Shown here: positions 42,954 through 52,432 of the stretch, piece by piece
How the letters are laid out: each line of letters opens with the position of its first letter
How positions within the stretch are numbered: position 1 is the first letter of the stretch
DNA from: Mucilaginibacter glaciei
Lineage (GTDB): Bacteria > Bacteroidota > Bacteroidia > Sphingobacteriales > Sphingobacteriaceae
Reading direction: 5' to 3'
Assembly (NCBI RefSeq): GCF_014773245.1
Contig: NZ_JACWMX010000004.1
Location: forward strand, 372,001 to 436,000
DNA length: 64,000 bases
The notes under the pieces: model-generated
Database searches by the model: none
Told to the model about the DNA's origin: nothing
The model's input: the letters and a program-made list of their open reading frames with translations, nothing else
Made by a program: the position numbers and the translations under genes

Positions 42954-44204
42954 TTATAAACCGAAAGCGGTTTTTACTTTATCAACGTAATCAAGTTTTT
43001 CCCAGGTAAATAATTCTACTTCGCGCTCTATTAAGCTGCCATCGTGAGCCGGGAAGGTTTTCTTAACGGTTACGCTCGGGCGGCCAAAGTGGCCATAAGC
43101 TGCGGTTTCGCTGTAAATAGGGTTGCGCAGTTTTAAGCGGGTTTCGATGGCGTATGGGGTCATGTTAAAAATGGTTTCTACCTTTTTAGCAATTTCGCCG
43201 TCTGTTAAACCAACTTTAGCAGTACCGTAGGTGTTTATGTAAATACCCATTGGCTGTGCCACACCAATGGCGTATGATACCTGTACCAATACCTCGCTGC
43301 AAACACCGGCTGCCACCAGGTTCTTAGCAATGTGACGGGTAGCATAAGCGGCAGAGCGGTCAACCTTTGATGGGTCTTTACCCGAGAATGCACCACCACC
43401 ATGGGCACCTTTACCACCGTAAGTATCAACAATAATTTTACGGCCGGTTAAGCCGGTATCACCATGCGGGCCACCAATAACAAATTTACCGGTTGGGTTA
43501 ATGTGATACTTAATGTCGTTATCAAAAAAGTGAGCGTATTTTGGGTATTTTGCTTTTATACGCGGTATCAATATGCTGATGATATCATCATTGATCTTTT
43601 TAAGCATGGTTGCCTCTTCATCAAAATCATCGTGCTGTGTCGATATCACAATGGCATCGATCCGGGTGGGCACGTTATCGTCGCTGTATTCTAACGTAAC
43701 CTGCGATTTTGCATCCGGGCGTAGATATTTAATGTCTGTATTTTCACGGCGGATGGCGGCAAGCTCTACTAACAAAGCATGCGCGATATCTAATGCCAAA
43801 GGCATGTAGTTATCGGTTTCACTGGTAGCGTAACCAAACATCATCCCCTGGTCGCCTGCACCCTGCTCTTCTTTTGCCTGCCGGTCAACACCCTGGTTAA
43901 TATCAGGCGATTGCTCGTGAATGGCCGACAGCACGCCGCATGAGCTGCCGTCAAACATATACTCACCTTTGGTGTAACCAATTTTATTGATCACCTCGCG
44001 GGCAATTTTCTGTACATCTAAATAAGCTTTTGATTTAACCTCGCCGGCTAAAATTACCTGGCCTGTGGTCACTAAAGTTTCGCACGCAACCTTCGACTCG
44101 GGGTCGAAAGCTAAAAAGTTATCAATTAACGCATCTGATATTTGATCAGCTACTTTATCCGGGTGCCCTTCCGACACGGATTCTGAGGTAAATAAGTATG
44201 GCAT
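42954..44204 (-). CDS. metK: S-adenosylmethionine synthetase
   Basis: MetK makes SAM from methionine and ATP, the methyl donor for the two cyclopropane-synthase-like enzymes among others. Seen: [14 protein letters not shown] (about 10-23), [17 protein letters not shown], the [14 protein letters not shown] loop and [19 protein letters not shown] near 267-285. At 416 residues it is slightly longer than the usual 385-400, with small insertions near the middle. No SAM riboswitch was recognised in the 200-base upstream space. Confidence 0.98.
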   Translation of the reverse strand: MPYLFTSESVSEGHPDKVADQISDALIDNFLAFDPESKVACETLVTTGQVILAGEVKSKAYLDVQKIAREVINKIGYTKGEYMFDGSSCGVLSAIHEQSPDINQGVDRQAKEEQGAGDQGMMFGYATSETDNYMPLALDIAHALLVELAAIRRENTDIKYLRPDAKSQVTLEYSDDNVPTRIDAIVISTQHDDFDEEATMLKKINDDIISILIPRIKAKYPKYAHFFDNDIKYHINPTGKFVIGGPHGDTGLTGRKIIVDTYGGKGAHGGGAFSGKDPSKVDRSAAYATRHIAKNLVAAGVCSEVLVQVSYAIGVAQPMGIYINTYGTAKVGLTDGEIAKKVETIFNMTPYAIETRLKLRNPIYSETAAYGHFGRPSVTVKKTFPAHDGSLIEREVELFTWEKLDYVDKVKTAFGL

Positions 44205-44377
44205 ATTAATTTATAAACGTTTAAAAGAAAGGTACAGATTTATCTGAAACGTTGTAAAAGAAGTAAATTTTTAGCACTTTTTTACGTGGTTGCAATTTGG
44301 CCCGCTATTGGGCAATAAATCAGTCCACTTTCGGGCGGTAAAAATAAAACAATTTTTCACAAAGCCGAAAATACATT

Positions 44378-44385
44378 TACTTTTG
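44378..44385 (+). promoter_or_regulatory. Possible -7 element before the lipid kinase gene
   Basis: TACTTTTG fits the -7 consensus and is 20 bases upstream of the TTG start, so the leader would be about 15 bases. No proper -33 element is visible. Confidence 0.4.
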
Positions 44386-44404
44386 ACCACGAAAAGCTAT
44401 ATAG

Positions 44405-45295
44405 TTGAAAAGGAAAGCGTTATTTATAATAAACCCGGTATCGGGAGGGAAGAAGAAAGACGGAGTGCCGGAGTTAATCAACAGCTACCTCGATCACTCG
44501 AAGTTTTCGTACGAGACTGTTTTTAGCACGGGTATTAAACATGCCCGCGATGTGGCACGTGAACGCGCTGCCGATTATGACGTTATTGTAGCAGTTGGCG
44601 GCGACGGTACCATAAACGAGGTGGCATCGGCTATTGCAGGCACAGATACGGTGCTTGGGGTTATCCCTTACGGCTCAGGCAACGGCCTTTCCCGGTTTTT
44701 AGATGTACCAATGAACGCCGAGGGGGCAATAAAATCATTAAACCGCGAACGCATTATTACGATAGATGCAGGTAAGATGAACGGCAAATGGTTTTTTAAT
44801 ATGGCCGGGATGGGATTTGATGCCCACATTAGCCATGTATTTGCCAAAGGAAGCAACAAACGTGGTTTTTTCAGCTACTTTAAATCATCAATGCAGGAAG
44901 TTGCCAACTATAAGGCGCAACAATATCAGATAGATATTGACGGGGTTAAATACCAGCGGGAGGCATTCATGTTGAGCCTGGCCAATTCGTCGCAATATGG
45001 TAACAATGCGCACGTATCGCCTACGGCATCTGTTCAGGACGGTTTGCTTGATGTTTGTATTATCAAACCCTTCCCGCTTTATCGTTTCCCGGAGATGGGT
45101 GTGCGGATGTTTACCAAAACATCTCCCGGGTCTCAATTTGTTGAGATCATCAAAGGGAAACATATTATTATTACACGTACCCAGCCGGGGCCTATCCACC
45201 TGGACGGCGAACCGCGCGAGGCCGGTATAGCTATCGATATTGAAGTGCAGCCTGCTGCGTTAAAGATCATCGTTGGCGAGAACTATAAAGACTAA
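44405..45295 (+). CDS. Diacylglycerol/lipid kinase family protein, TTG start
   Basis: A 296-residue kinase of the DagK/YegS family. The N-terminal block [15 protein letters not shown] begins directly at a TTG codon (44405), and [13 protein letters not shown] near 62-74 and [10 protein letters not shown] near 90-99 are the ATP/lipid-binding motifs. No in-frame ATG lies upstream and the next one downstream would remove the first motifs, so TTG must be the start. It would phosphorylate diacylglycerol or a sphingoid-type base in the membrane. The eIF1-like gene follows after 5 bases. Confidence 0.9.
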   Translation: MKRKALFIINPVSGGKKKDGVPELINSYLDHSKFSYETVFSTGIKHARDVARERAADYDVIVAVGGDGTINEVASAIAGTDTVLGVIPYGSGNGLSRFLDVPMNAEGAIKSLNRERIITIDAGKMNGKWFFNMAGMGFDAHISHVFAKGSNKRGFFSYFKSSMQEVANYKAQQYQIDIDGVKYQREAFMLSLANSSQYGNNAHVSPTASVQDGLLDVCIIKPFPLYRFPEMGVRMFTKTSPGSQFVEIIKGKHIIITRTQPGPIHLDGEPREAGIAIDIEVQPAALKIIVGENYKD

Positions 45296-45300
45296 TACCA

Positions 45301-45636
45301 ATGGCAAAGAAGAACTATACAGGCATAATGTATTCTACCGACCCTGACTTTGAGTACCAGGAGGAAGCTGGAAATGATATGCAAACCCTGCCGCCACAAC
45401 AACAAAACCTTAAGATATTTTTAGACCGTATTAAAGGAAACAAACTGGTAACAAGGGTAAATGGCTTTTCGGGTACTACTACCGACCTGGAGGCTATCGG
45501 TAAAAAGCTAAAAACCAAATGCGGTGTAGGTGGATCTGTTAAAGATGGCGAGATATTGCTCCAGGGTGATTTTAGGGATAAGGTGCTCACCTTATTACAA
45601 GCCGATAACTACAAGGCCAAAAAGGCCGGCGGATAA
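45301..45636 (+). CDS. eIF1/SUI1-like translation factor (YciH type)
   Basis: A 111-residue SUI1-domain protein. [37 protein letters not shown] and [17 protein letters not shown] are read as the canonical beta-alpha-beta-beta-alpha fold with the TRV and GGS loops. Bacterial YciH-type proteins bind the 30S subunit and may monitor initiation; their exact role is unsettled. It shares a transcript with the lipid kinase gene. Confidence 0.93.
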   Translation: MAKKNYTGIMYSTDPDFEYQEEAGNDMQTLPPQQQNLKIFLDRIKGNKLVTRVNGFSGTTTDLEAIGKKLKTKCGVGGSVKDGEILLQGDFRDKVLTLLQADNYKAKKAGG

Positions 45637-46166
45637 ATAACCTTCAAGTGCGCAAAGCTGTTAAATACAACCGGCTATGGGTTACAGCACTAAAGTGCGA
45701 TATAGTTTGCCCAATAAAATTTCGATAAACACCTTAGCTGTAAAACATTTACAATCCAAAATGAGATTATTGCAAACAAACTAAATATTTAGGTGTTAGG
45801 TTTTAGCTTGTAAATTTTGGGGAAGAACAACTGCGGCCCGATGTGGTGTGCTAAAATTATTGAAATTGCAATTAGACACGTATATATCAGGTTAGTTACA
45901 TAGTTTTTATGTGTTATAACTTGCTATTATTAAAAAAAATGGGTTTTATTGTAAAAAAATTATCTGTAGCAAAGACAATTTTTAAGCGTGGTGACGTTAT
46001 GTATTACCAATTTGTACCGCTTGCGGCCCGTATATTAATTTATTATAAAGAATTGCAGAAATAGTTTTTTTATTTCATTTATATTCTATTTTTGTTATTC
46101 GCTTAATACGCACACATTTTTATTAACTTATATTATAAACAAAACGAAAACTAAAAATTAAAAGTA
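45637..46166. other. 530-base gap before exbB
   Basis: AT-rich space without a recognisable gene. TATTTTTG at 46087-46094 is a -7 element for exbB (leader about 70 bases), but no TTG is spaced correctly. A 41-codon frame at 45939-46064 (MGFIVKKLSV start) has no recognised relative and is not called. The word TGCGGCCCG occurs near both 45831 and 46022. Otherwise nothing was seen. Confidence 0.5.
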
Positions 46167-47006
46167 ATGGCAAACGCACCAACAAAACCAACTACTCCTG
46201 TAACTAAAGAAAGCTCAAGTGCATCAGGCGCATTTGCATCTTTAACCATTCCGATTTGCATAGCGGTGGCTATTTGTATCTACATATTCATCCTTGGCGA
46301 TTCAAGTCACTACAAAGGTGGCGATCCGGTAGCTGGCGAACCAACAGATTTATTCGGTACAGTACACAAAGGTGGGGTAATTGTACCTCTTATCATGTCA
46401 TATGTATTGATGGTTATCGTATTCTCAATCGAGAGAATGGTTGTAATTGGCAAAGCATCTGGTACAGGTAATGTTGAAGGATTTGTAAAAAGAATCCAAT
46501 CATTCTTAAACGCTGGTAACATTGCAGCTGCAAGCGCAGAATGCGACAAACAAAAAGGTTCGGTAGCAAACGTTATCAAATCTGGTTTGAAAAAATACAG
46601 CGAAATGGAAATTGATCAGACAATGGATGTTGATCAAAAAACTTTGGCTATCCAGAAAGACATCGAAGAAGCAACTGCTTTAGAAATGCCTATGTTAGAG
46701 CAAAACTTAACTATTATCGCAACATTGGTATCAATCGGTACATTAACCGGTCTGTTAGGTACGGTTGTGGGTATGATCAAGGCCTTTGGTGAGCTTGGTT
46801 CTGGTGGTGCTGCTAACCCAACTGCATTATCAAACAGTATCTCTGAAGCATTGGTTAATACTGCACTGGGTATCGGTACATCAGCGGTATCAATTGTAAT
46901 GTACAACGTGTTTACTTCTAAGATAGATAAATTGACTTACGCTATTGACGAAACAGGTTTCAGCATCGTGCAAACATTCGCTGCATCACACAAAAACAGC
47001 AGATAG
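46167..47006 (+). CDS. exbB: ExbB/TolQ/MotA proton channel family protein
   Basis: A 279-residue inner-membrane protein with a first helix at about 27-46, a second at about 72-88 (VIVPLIMSYVLMVIVFSIERMV) and the long MotA/TolQ/ExbB helix pair from about 183 (LTIIATLVSIGTLTGLLGTVVGMIKAF, ending near 250). It forms the proton channel with ExbD that powers TonB. The N terminus is rich in T, K and S, a common Bacteroidota variant. First gene of the exbB-exbD-exbD-tonB operon. Confidence 0.93.
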   Translation: MANAPTKPTTPVTKESSSASGAFASLTIPICIAVAICIYIFILGDSSHYKGGDPVAGEPTDLFGTVHKGGVIVPLIMSYVLMVIVFSIERMVVIGKASGTGNVEGFVKRIQSFLNAGNIAAASAECDKQKGSVANVIKSGLKKYSEMEIDQTMDVDQKTLAIQKDIEEATALEMPMLEQNLTIIATLVSIGTLTGLLGTVVGMIKAFGELGSGGAANPTALSNSISEALVNTALGIGTSAVSIVMYNVFTSKIDKLTYAIDETGFSIVQTFAASHKNSR

Positions 47007-47094
47007 TAAAATATTAGTGCTTGATTTCCCGTTATAACAAAATATAATTTGGGATTAATTTGTTTTTTCACACTAATAAATTTAATTTTACAAC

Positions 47095-47712
47095 ATGGCA
47101 AGAGTAAAAGTTCCCAGAAAGAGTACCCACATAGACATGACGGCTATGTGCGATGTAGCCTTCCTGTTGCTTACCTTCTTCATATTAACCGCAAAGCCAA
47201 GGCCGCAAGACCCGGTTCCGGTTGATATACCGCCATCAAGCTATGAAGTGCCAATTGCCGATGAGAACGTGTTATTATTAACCGTTGGTCAGGGTAAGGT
47301 TTTCTTCACAGTGGATGGTGCAGATATCCGTCAGCAAACGTTGATCCAGATGGGTCAGAAATACAATATCACCTTTACGCCCGAAGAGCAGAAAAAGTTT
47401 ATCGTTACCAATATTTTTGGTGTACCGATCAGCCAGCTGAAAGCATTTCTTGCTTTAGATGTTGAACAAAGGAAGAACTTTAAACAACCGGGTATTCCGC
47501 ATGATACAACTGCTAACAATGAGTTATCAGACTGGATCAGGGAAGCGCGCAAAGTTGGTGCATCGTTGCATAACAAAGCTTTGTTTATTGCGGTTAAAGG
47601 TGATAATAAGGAAGAGTATCCGGTGATCAAGGATTTGATCACTGTGTTTCAGAAACAAAAACTTAACAAATTTAGTTTAATTACGACGCTTAGAGCTGCG
47701 CCTAAAAAATAA
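47095..47712 (+). CDS. exbD: ExbD biopolymer transport protein, first copy
   Basis: A 205-residue ExbD with one N-terminal membrane helix (DMTAMCDVAFLLLTFFIL, about 18-35), whose aspartate in the CDVAFLLL segment is the proton-carrying residue, and a periplasmic domain. The periplasmic part has an insertion of about 60 residues (47340-47560) not present in the second copy. Follows exbB after 88 bases. Confidence 0.92.
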   Translation: MARVKVPRKSTHIDMTAMCDVAFLLLTFFILTAKPRPQDPVPVDIPPSSYEVPIADENVLLLTVGQGKVFFTVDGADIRQQTLIQMGQKYNITFTPEEQKKFIVTNIFGVPISQLKAFLALDVEQRKNFKQPGIPHDTTANNELSDWIREARKVGASLHNKALFIAVKGDNKEEYPVIKDLITVFQKQKLNKFSLITTLRAAPKK

Positions 47713-47718
47713 TAAAAA

Positions 47719-48252
47719 ATGGCAGAATTAGACACCTCCTCCGGCGGGGGGAAAAAAGGCGGGAAAGTAAGAAGTAAAAAAGCCTCCACGCGTATCGATT
47801 TAACCGCAATGGTTGATTTGGCGTTCTTGCTTATCACTTTCTTCATCCTGACTACTACGCTGGCTAAACCAAAGGCAATGGATGTTACCATGCCTGATAA
47901 AGAAGAAAAGCAAACCGATCAGTTACCTGTACCGGCATCACGTACCATGACGATATTGTTAGGCGCAAATAATAAACTGGAATGGTTTGTTGGCGAGCCT
48001 GGTAAATCGGCCCCTACGCCAGATACCTACGGCAAAAACGGAATACGTGCTGCGTTGATCGAGCAAGGCAAAAAGATCCAGGCCGCAAGCGGTAAGTATA
48101 TGATCGTTATCATTAAACCAAGCGATAAATCGGTTTACAAAAACATGGTTGATGCGCTTGATGAGATGAAGATCACAGCTGTTCAGTCTTTCGCAATTGG
48201 TGATATCACACCTCCGGAAGTTGAATTGTTAAAGAGAGATGGGCTTTACTAA
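47719..48252 (+). CDS. exbD: ExbD biopolymer transport protein, second copy
   Basis: A 177-residue ExbD with the helix DLTAMVDLAFLLITFFIL (about 29-46) holding the conserved aspartate and a shorter periplasmic domain. The N terminus is unusually glycine- and lysine-rich (SSGGGKKGGKVRSKK). Two ExbD paralogues in one operon suggest a mixed ExbD dimer in the channel. Starts 6 bases after the first copy. Confidence 0.93.
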   Translation: MAELDTSSGGGKKGGKVRSKKASTRIDLTAMVDLAFLLITFFILTTTLAKPKAMDVTMPDKEEKQTDQLPVPASRTMTILLGANNKLEWFVGEPGKSAPTPDTYGKNGIRAALIEQGKKIQAASGKYMIVIIKPSDKSVYKNMVDALDEMKITAVQSFAIGDITPPEVELLKRDGLY

Positions 48253-48299
48253 TTGGTAAAGACCGCATTAAATTAATTATTAATATTAACGCCTAAAAG

Positions 48300-49124
48300 A
48301 TGTTTGGATCAAAATTAGACATATTAAACCAGCAATGGATTGATGTGGTGTTTAGCGGGCGTAATAAAGCATATGGTGCTTACGAATTAAGAAAGGATAA
48401 CCCTCGTCATACCAACAGGGCCCTGCTTATAGGTATAGTAGTGTTTGTGTTTATTATATCGTTAAAAACAATCATCAATAAAATTGAAGGGTTCATTCCA
48501 AAGGCCGACGAGAAGATCAAAATTACCGAGGTAGTTTTGCCGCCGCCGCCAATGGACAACAAAGTAAAACCACCACCACCGCCACCAGAGCCGCCTAAAC
48601 CAAAGGTAGATCAGGTTCGTTTCCCTCCTCTGGTTGTAAAACCGGATAACGAGATCCGCGAAAAAGATCCGCCAACGGTAAAAGAGCTTGAAGTAGCTGA
48701 CCCTGGCCAGAAAGACCAGAAAGGTGACCCGAATGCGGATATCCGTATCGATGAGCCGGTTGGTAACTCAGACATTAAGCAAGTGGTTGAAGAAAACCCT
48801 AACCAGATCTTTACTGCTGTAGAGCAATCGCCAGGTTTCCCTGGTGGTGATGCCAAGTTTGGTGCCTATTTAAGTAAGGCTATCCGTTACCCGGCAATTG
48901 CGAGAGAGAACAACGTTCAGGGACGTGTTATCTGTACCTTCGTTGTAGAGAGAGACGGTTCTTTAACAGATATTAAAGTTGTTAGAGGTATTGGCAGTGG
49001 TTGCGATGAGGAAGCTGTACGTGCACTAAAGGCATCGCCTAAGTGGAAACCAGGTATCCAAAACGGTCGCCCTGTACGTGTACAATATAGCGTACCGGTA
49101 CAGTTTGCACTGGCGCAAGAGTAA
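48300..49124 (+). CDS. tonB: TonB energy transducer
   Basis: A 274-residue TonB: a cytoplasmic start with GRNKAYGAYELR, one helix at about 43-61, a proline-rich stretch (VKPPPPPPEPPKPK near 89-103) and the C-terminal TonB domain from about 188 (KAIRYPAIARENNVQGRV, FVVERDGSLTDIKV, YSVPVQFAL). It carries proton-motive energy to outer membrane SusC/TonB-dependent receptors. Follows exbD after 47 bases. Confidence 0.95.
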   Translation: MFGSKLDILNQQWIDVVFSGRNKAYGAYELRKDNPRHTNRALLIGIVVFVFIISLKTIINKIEGFIPKADEKIKITEVVLPPPPMDNKVKPPPPPPEPPKPKVDQVRFPPLVVKPDNEIREKDPPTVKELEVADPGQKDQKGDPNADIRIDEPVGNSDIKQVVEENPNQIFTAVEQSPGFPGGDAKFGAYLSKAIRYPAIARENNVQGRVICTFVVERDGSLTDIKVVRGIGSGCDEEAVRALKASPKWKPGIQNGRPVRVQYSVPVQFALAQE

Positions 49125-49130
49125 CAATTC

Positions 49131-49370
49131 ATGTTATCAAATAACAACAAAGAGCAAAAATCGCCCAAAAGGCGGTTTTTGCTTATTTTAGGAGGGGCCG
49201 CATTCGTTTGCTTTTGTATAATGGGCCTGGCCCTAATCTTTTGGAAAGATATCCCCATAGGGAGCGACCCAACCCAAAGAAAAATTTTTGGCGGCGTGAT
49301 ATTGGTTTATGCGGTATTGCGTTTTTCGCGCTATTTAAGGAAAGATCCGGATGAAGTTGATGAAGCTTAA
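49131..49370 (+). CDS. Small two-helix membrane protein
   Basis: A 79-residue protein with two predicted membrane helices (about 16-39, 49-64) and an acidic tail (KDPDEVDEA). No recognised family. It starts 6 bases after tonB and overlaps the next gene by 20 bases, so it belongs to the operon. Its codons 8-18 form a 13-base hairpin (49153-49183) that may attenuate its own expression. Confidence 0.7.
   Translation: MLSNNNKEQKSPKRRFLLILGGAAFVCFCIMGLALIFWKDIPIGSDPTQRKIFGGVILVYAVLRFSRYLRKDPDEVDEA
49153..49183 (+). terminator. Strong hairpin inside the start of the small membrane protein gene
   Basis: AGCAAAAATCGCC (49153-49165) pairs with GGCGGTTTTTGCT (49171-49183) with one G-U pair and a 5-base loop; TTATTTTA follows. 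It looks like an operon-internal terminator or attenuator after tonB and lies within a coding sequence. Confidence 0.65.
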
Positions 49371-50274
49371 TTTAAAATTAGTATTGTGGGGTGCGGCGTT
49401 TGTTGTCGTATTTCAGGGCTGTAAACAGGCTGATAAAAAAGCATCGCAGGACGACAAATTTTTAGCCGGTACAGCGACTTTTTCGGCTGACGATTCCTTT
49501 TCGCCCATTGTTGACGAACAGGCCTATGTTTTTAGAGCCATTTATCCGGATGCGAACCCTATAATAAAATACAAGCCCGAAGCGTTAGTATTGAATAGCT
49601 TATTAAACGATAGTGTACGCGTTGCTATACTGGCCCGCGAGCTTGACACTGTCGAAGTTGGGATTTTTAAACGGCGCACATTGCCGCCTGTTATTACCAA
49701 ATTTGCTACCGATGCCATTGCGCTTATAGTGAACCAGGCATCAAACGATACCACCATTACAGTTAGCGATATAGTTAAAATGCTAAACGGTCAGGCTAAA
49801 ACTGATAAAAGTATAGTATTCGATAACCCTAATTCGAGTTTGGTAAGGTATTTGAGGCAAATATCAGGTAATAAGGATTTTAAGCAGAAGAACATCTATT
49901 CGCTTAAGTCAAACAAAGAAGTTATAAAATATGTAGCTACCCATCCTGATGCGATTGGCATTACAGGATTTAGCTGGCTGAACGACCCCGATAAGGATTA
50001 TGCTGATGCCGTTGATAAGGTTAAAATTGTAGGGGTAAGGGATGAGAACAGTAAGCTGGCGCCGAAGGAATATTTTAAACCTTCGCAAACAACTTTAGTC
50101 CAAAAAACGTATCCGTTAAGCCGTTCTCTATACATAATCGATTGCACAGGGAAGAAAGGATTAGGCGCAGGTTTCGCTGGTTTTTTAAGCAGCGAACGCG
50201 GGCAACGGATCTTATTAAAATCGGGCTTACTACCTGAAACTATCCCTTCGAGGGAAATAAACATAACACACTAA
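49351..50274 (+). CDS. PstS-like substrate-binding lipoprotein
   Basis: A 307-residue lipoprotein (lipobox FQGC, C24) with a periplasmic-binding-protein fold of the PstS type: IFKRRTLPPVITKFATDAIAL and GITGFSWLND strings, and a C-terminal GAGFAGFLSSERGQRILLKSG helix. The classical phosphate-binding SGT motif is not evident, so the ligand may not be phosphate. It follows the tonB operon genes with overlap and is followed by a TPR gene, a grouping seen in Bacteroidota. A structural or sensory role in the TonB system is possible. Confidence 0.8.
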   Translation: MKLMKLNLKLVLWGAAFVVVFQGCKQADKKASQDDKFLAGTATFSADDSFSPIVDEQAYVFRAIYPDANPIIKYKPEALVLNSLLNDSVRVAILARELDTVEVGIFKRRTLPPVITKFATDAIALIVNQASNDTTITVSDIVKMLNGQAKTDKSIVFDNPNSSLVRYLRQISGNKDFKQKNIYSLKSNKEVIKYVATHPDAIGITGFSWLNDPDKDYADAVDKVKIVGVRDENSKLAPKEYFKPSQTTLVQKTYPLSRSLYIIDCTGKKGLGAGFAGFLSSERGQRILLKSGLLPETIPSREINITH

Positions 50275-50299
50275 ATTAAACATACATTCTAAAACTACG

Positions 50300-51982
50300 A
50301 TGAAAATGATCAGTAAGATAAGCAAGTTAGTATTAGCACTGATATTAGTTGGGTCATCGGTTTTTGCACAAAGTTTGGCCGACGCCAAAAAAGCAATTGA
50401 TGCCGAGCAGTACCAGAAAGCTAAATCAATGCTAAAAAATTTAACGGTTACCCAAGGGACAAAAGATGAGAATTTCTTTTACTTAGGTTGGGTTTACATT
50501 TTACAGGAATATCCCGATTCGGCGAAGGCTGTTTTTCAAAAAGGTATTGCCGTTAACCCTAAATCTGCACTTAACTATGCAGGTTTAGGCGTAGCTGCCT
50601 TTGTTGATAAGGACCGTAACACGGCCACAACCAACTTTAACCAGGCGGTAACCTTAGCAGGTAAGGATAGCAAGCCATATGTTTACATTGGTAAAGGTTA
50701 TTTACTTAACGCTACCGATGGTAAAGTTGCTGCTGCAGATGCAAACGCAGCCATTGCCATTCTTAACAAAGGTAAAGCGCTTAACGCTAAAGATGCCGAG
50801 TTATTGGTTGTTTTAGGTGACGCTTACCGTACACAGTTAAAAAGCACCGAAGCTTTGGGTAACTACCAAAATGCTTTAGAGCTTGACCCTAAACTGGCTA
50901 CTGCTAAGGTTGCAACAGGTGTATTGTGGAGATATGCTGATAACTACGAAGATTCTGAAAGGTTATTTAAAGAAGCTTTAGCTATCGACCCTAACTTTGG
51001 CCCTGCTTACCGTGAGTGGGCAGAAACTGACATCCGTTGGTCACTGCGCGATCCTAAAATGGCATCAGCGAAAGTGAAGGAAGGTGTTGAGCAGTTCCGT
51101 AAATATATTTCGTTAACAGATAATTCATTAGAAACTCGTTTACGTTATGCCGACTTCCTGGCTTATGCAGGTGACTACAAAGCTTTACAGGAAGAGGCTA
51201 ACGCGTTAGCAAAATCATCTAATGGTAATTTAAGGGTTTTCCGCTACCAGGCTTATGCAGCTTACGAAAACAAAGATTATCCAACAGCATTAACTGCAAT
51301 GAATACTTGGATTACTAAGGCTGATCCTAAACGTGTAATTCCTCGTGATTACCTTTACTTGGGCCGTATACAGATCGCTTCTGGCCAGGATTCATTAGGT
51401 ATTAAATCTTTACAGACTGCCTATACTATGGATACTACCCAGGCAGATGTTTATGCCGAAATTGGTAAGTCATTATACGCTCAAAAGAAATACGAAAAAG
51501 CAGGTGATGCATATCGTCAGTATTTGACTAAATCACGCAAAGGAACTTTGAATGATTATTTAAGAGAAGGTACAAGCTACTACTTTGCTTTTGACTCTAA
51601 AAAGCCAGACACAACTTTGTTAACTAAAGCAGATTCGGCATTTAGCTACATCAGTCAAAAATCTGGAAAGCCAATCCCGGCTGTTGTTTTATTCAGAGCA
51701 AGGGTTAACGACAGCAAAGATGCAGACAGGAATAATATCAAGGGATATGCTAAGCCATACTACGAACAATTTCTTCAGTTAGTAGGCACAACCCCTCCAG
51801 CAGATGATAAAGCTAAAGCGCAGTTGGTTGAAGCTTACAGCTATTTGGGTGCGTTTTACCAATATAAGGAAAAGGACGATGCCAAAGCAACCGAAAACTT
51901 TACTAAAGTAAGGGAACTTGATCCTGCTAATAAACAAGCTGCTGCGTTCTTTGCCAAAAAAGGTGGCGCAAAAGGTAAATAA
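50300..51982 (+). CDS. Secreted TPR protein
   Basis: A 560-residue protein with a signal peptide (to about Q24) followed by some ten tetratricopeptide repeats (for example ALELDPKLATAKVATGVLWRY, DPNFGPAYREWAETDIRW). TPR proteins of this type scaffold envelope complexes. It closes the TonB operon, 25 bases after the PstS-like gene, and is followed by a strong terminator at 52002-52032. Confidence 0.88.
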   Translation: MKMISKISKLVLALILVGSSVFAQSLADAKKAIDAEQYQKAKSMLKNLTVTQGTKDENFFYLGWVYILQEYPDSAKAVFQKGIAVNPKSALNYAGLGVAAFVDKDRNTATTNFNQAVTLAGKDSKPYVYIGKGYLLNATDGKVAAADANAAIAILNKGKALNAKDAELLVVLGDAYRTQLKSTEALGNYQNALELDPKLATAKVATGVLWRYADNYEDSERLFKEALAIDPNFGPAYREWAETDIRWSLRDPKMASAKVKEGVEQFRKYISLTDNSLETRLRYADFLAYAGDYKALQEEANALAKSSNGNLRVFRYQAYAAYENKDYPTALTAMNTWITKADPKRVIPRDYLYLGRIQIASGQDSLGIKSLQTAYTMDTTQADVYAEIGKSLYAQKKYEKAGDAYRQYLTKSRKGTLNDYLREGTSYYFAFDSKKPDTTLLTKADSAFSYISQKSGKPIPAVVLFRARVNDSKDADRNNIKGYAKPYYEQFLQLVGTTPPADDKAKAQLVEAYSYLGAFYQYKEKDDAKATENFTKVRELDPANKQAAAFFAKKGGAKGK

Positions 51983-52001
51983 CCTTTGACTATATAAATT
52001 T

Positions 52002-52032
52002 AAAAAGGCCTCTTGAAAAAGAGGCCTTTTTT
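52002..52032 (+). terminator. Rho-independent terminator of the TonB operon
   Basis: AAAAAGGCCTC (52002-52012), loop TTGAAAAA, GAGGCCTTTTTT (52021-52032): an 11-base stem with a T-run, the strongest terminator in the window, between the TPR gene and nuoA. Confidence 0.92.
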
Positions 52033-52048
52033 ATTATCCGCTCATTTG

Positions 52049-52056
52049 TATATTTG
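52049..52056 (+). promoter_or_regulatory. Predicted nuoA -7 element
   Basis: TATATTTG lies only 4 bases before the nuoA ATG at 52061. If used, transcription would begin at or next to the start codon, giving a nearly leaderless mRNA. No TTG is found at -33. Confidence 0.45.
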
Positions 52057-52060
52057 CAAT

Positions 52061-52432
52061 ATGGAATTACAAAGTTTACCCATTAATTACCTGCCTATCA
52101 TCTTCCAAATGATAGTGGCTTTAGGTTTTGTTGTTACTACTATGTTTGTAACGCACAAAATTGGCCCTAAACGGGTAACTAAAGATAAGCTTACCCCATT
52201 CGAGTCGGGTATCGAGGTCATCGGTAATGCACGGCAGCCCATGTCTATCAAGTATTTCCTGGTAGCTATCCTTTTCGTGTTGTTTGATGTCGAGGTTATC
52301 TTCATGTACCCATGGGCGGTAAACTTCCGTGATCTGGGTAAGGATGGGATGATAGAGATGTTCATATTTATGGGTACCTTACTTGCCGGTTTCTTTTATA
52401 TCATTAAAAAGGGCGCCCTAAATTGGGATTAA
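52061..52432 (+). CDS. nuoA: NADH-quinone oxidoreductase subunit A
   Basis: A 123-residue three-helix subunit of complex I. The FESG loop reads PFESGIEVIGNARQPMSIKYF, and the FDVEVIFMYPWA motif with its acidic residues in the second helix is the NuoA signature. The ATG at 52061 is used; a longer frame from a TTG at 52013 runs through the terminator and is rejected. nuoB follows after 125 bases, which carry a TAAATTTG element (52506-52513). Confidence 0.95.
   Translation: MELQSLPINYLPIIFQMIVALGFVVTTMFVTHKIGPKRVTKDKLTPFESGIEVIGNARQPMSIKYFLVAILFVLFDVEVIFMYPWAVNFRDLGKDGMIEMFIFMGTLLAGFFYIIKKGALNWD

Noticed and set aside
44205..44404. SAM riboswitch upstream of metK
   Set aside because: No conserved SAM-aptamer core is visible in the 200-base divergent space.
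45939..46064. 41-codon open frame in the gap before exbB
   Set aside because: AT-rich, no recognised relatives, no promoter or neighbour support; expected by chance in 530 bases.
52013..52060. N-terminal extension of nuoA from a TTG
   Set aside because: It would translate through the terminator hairpin at 52002-52032; NuoA proteins start near the ATG at 52061.
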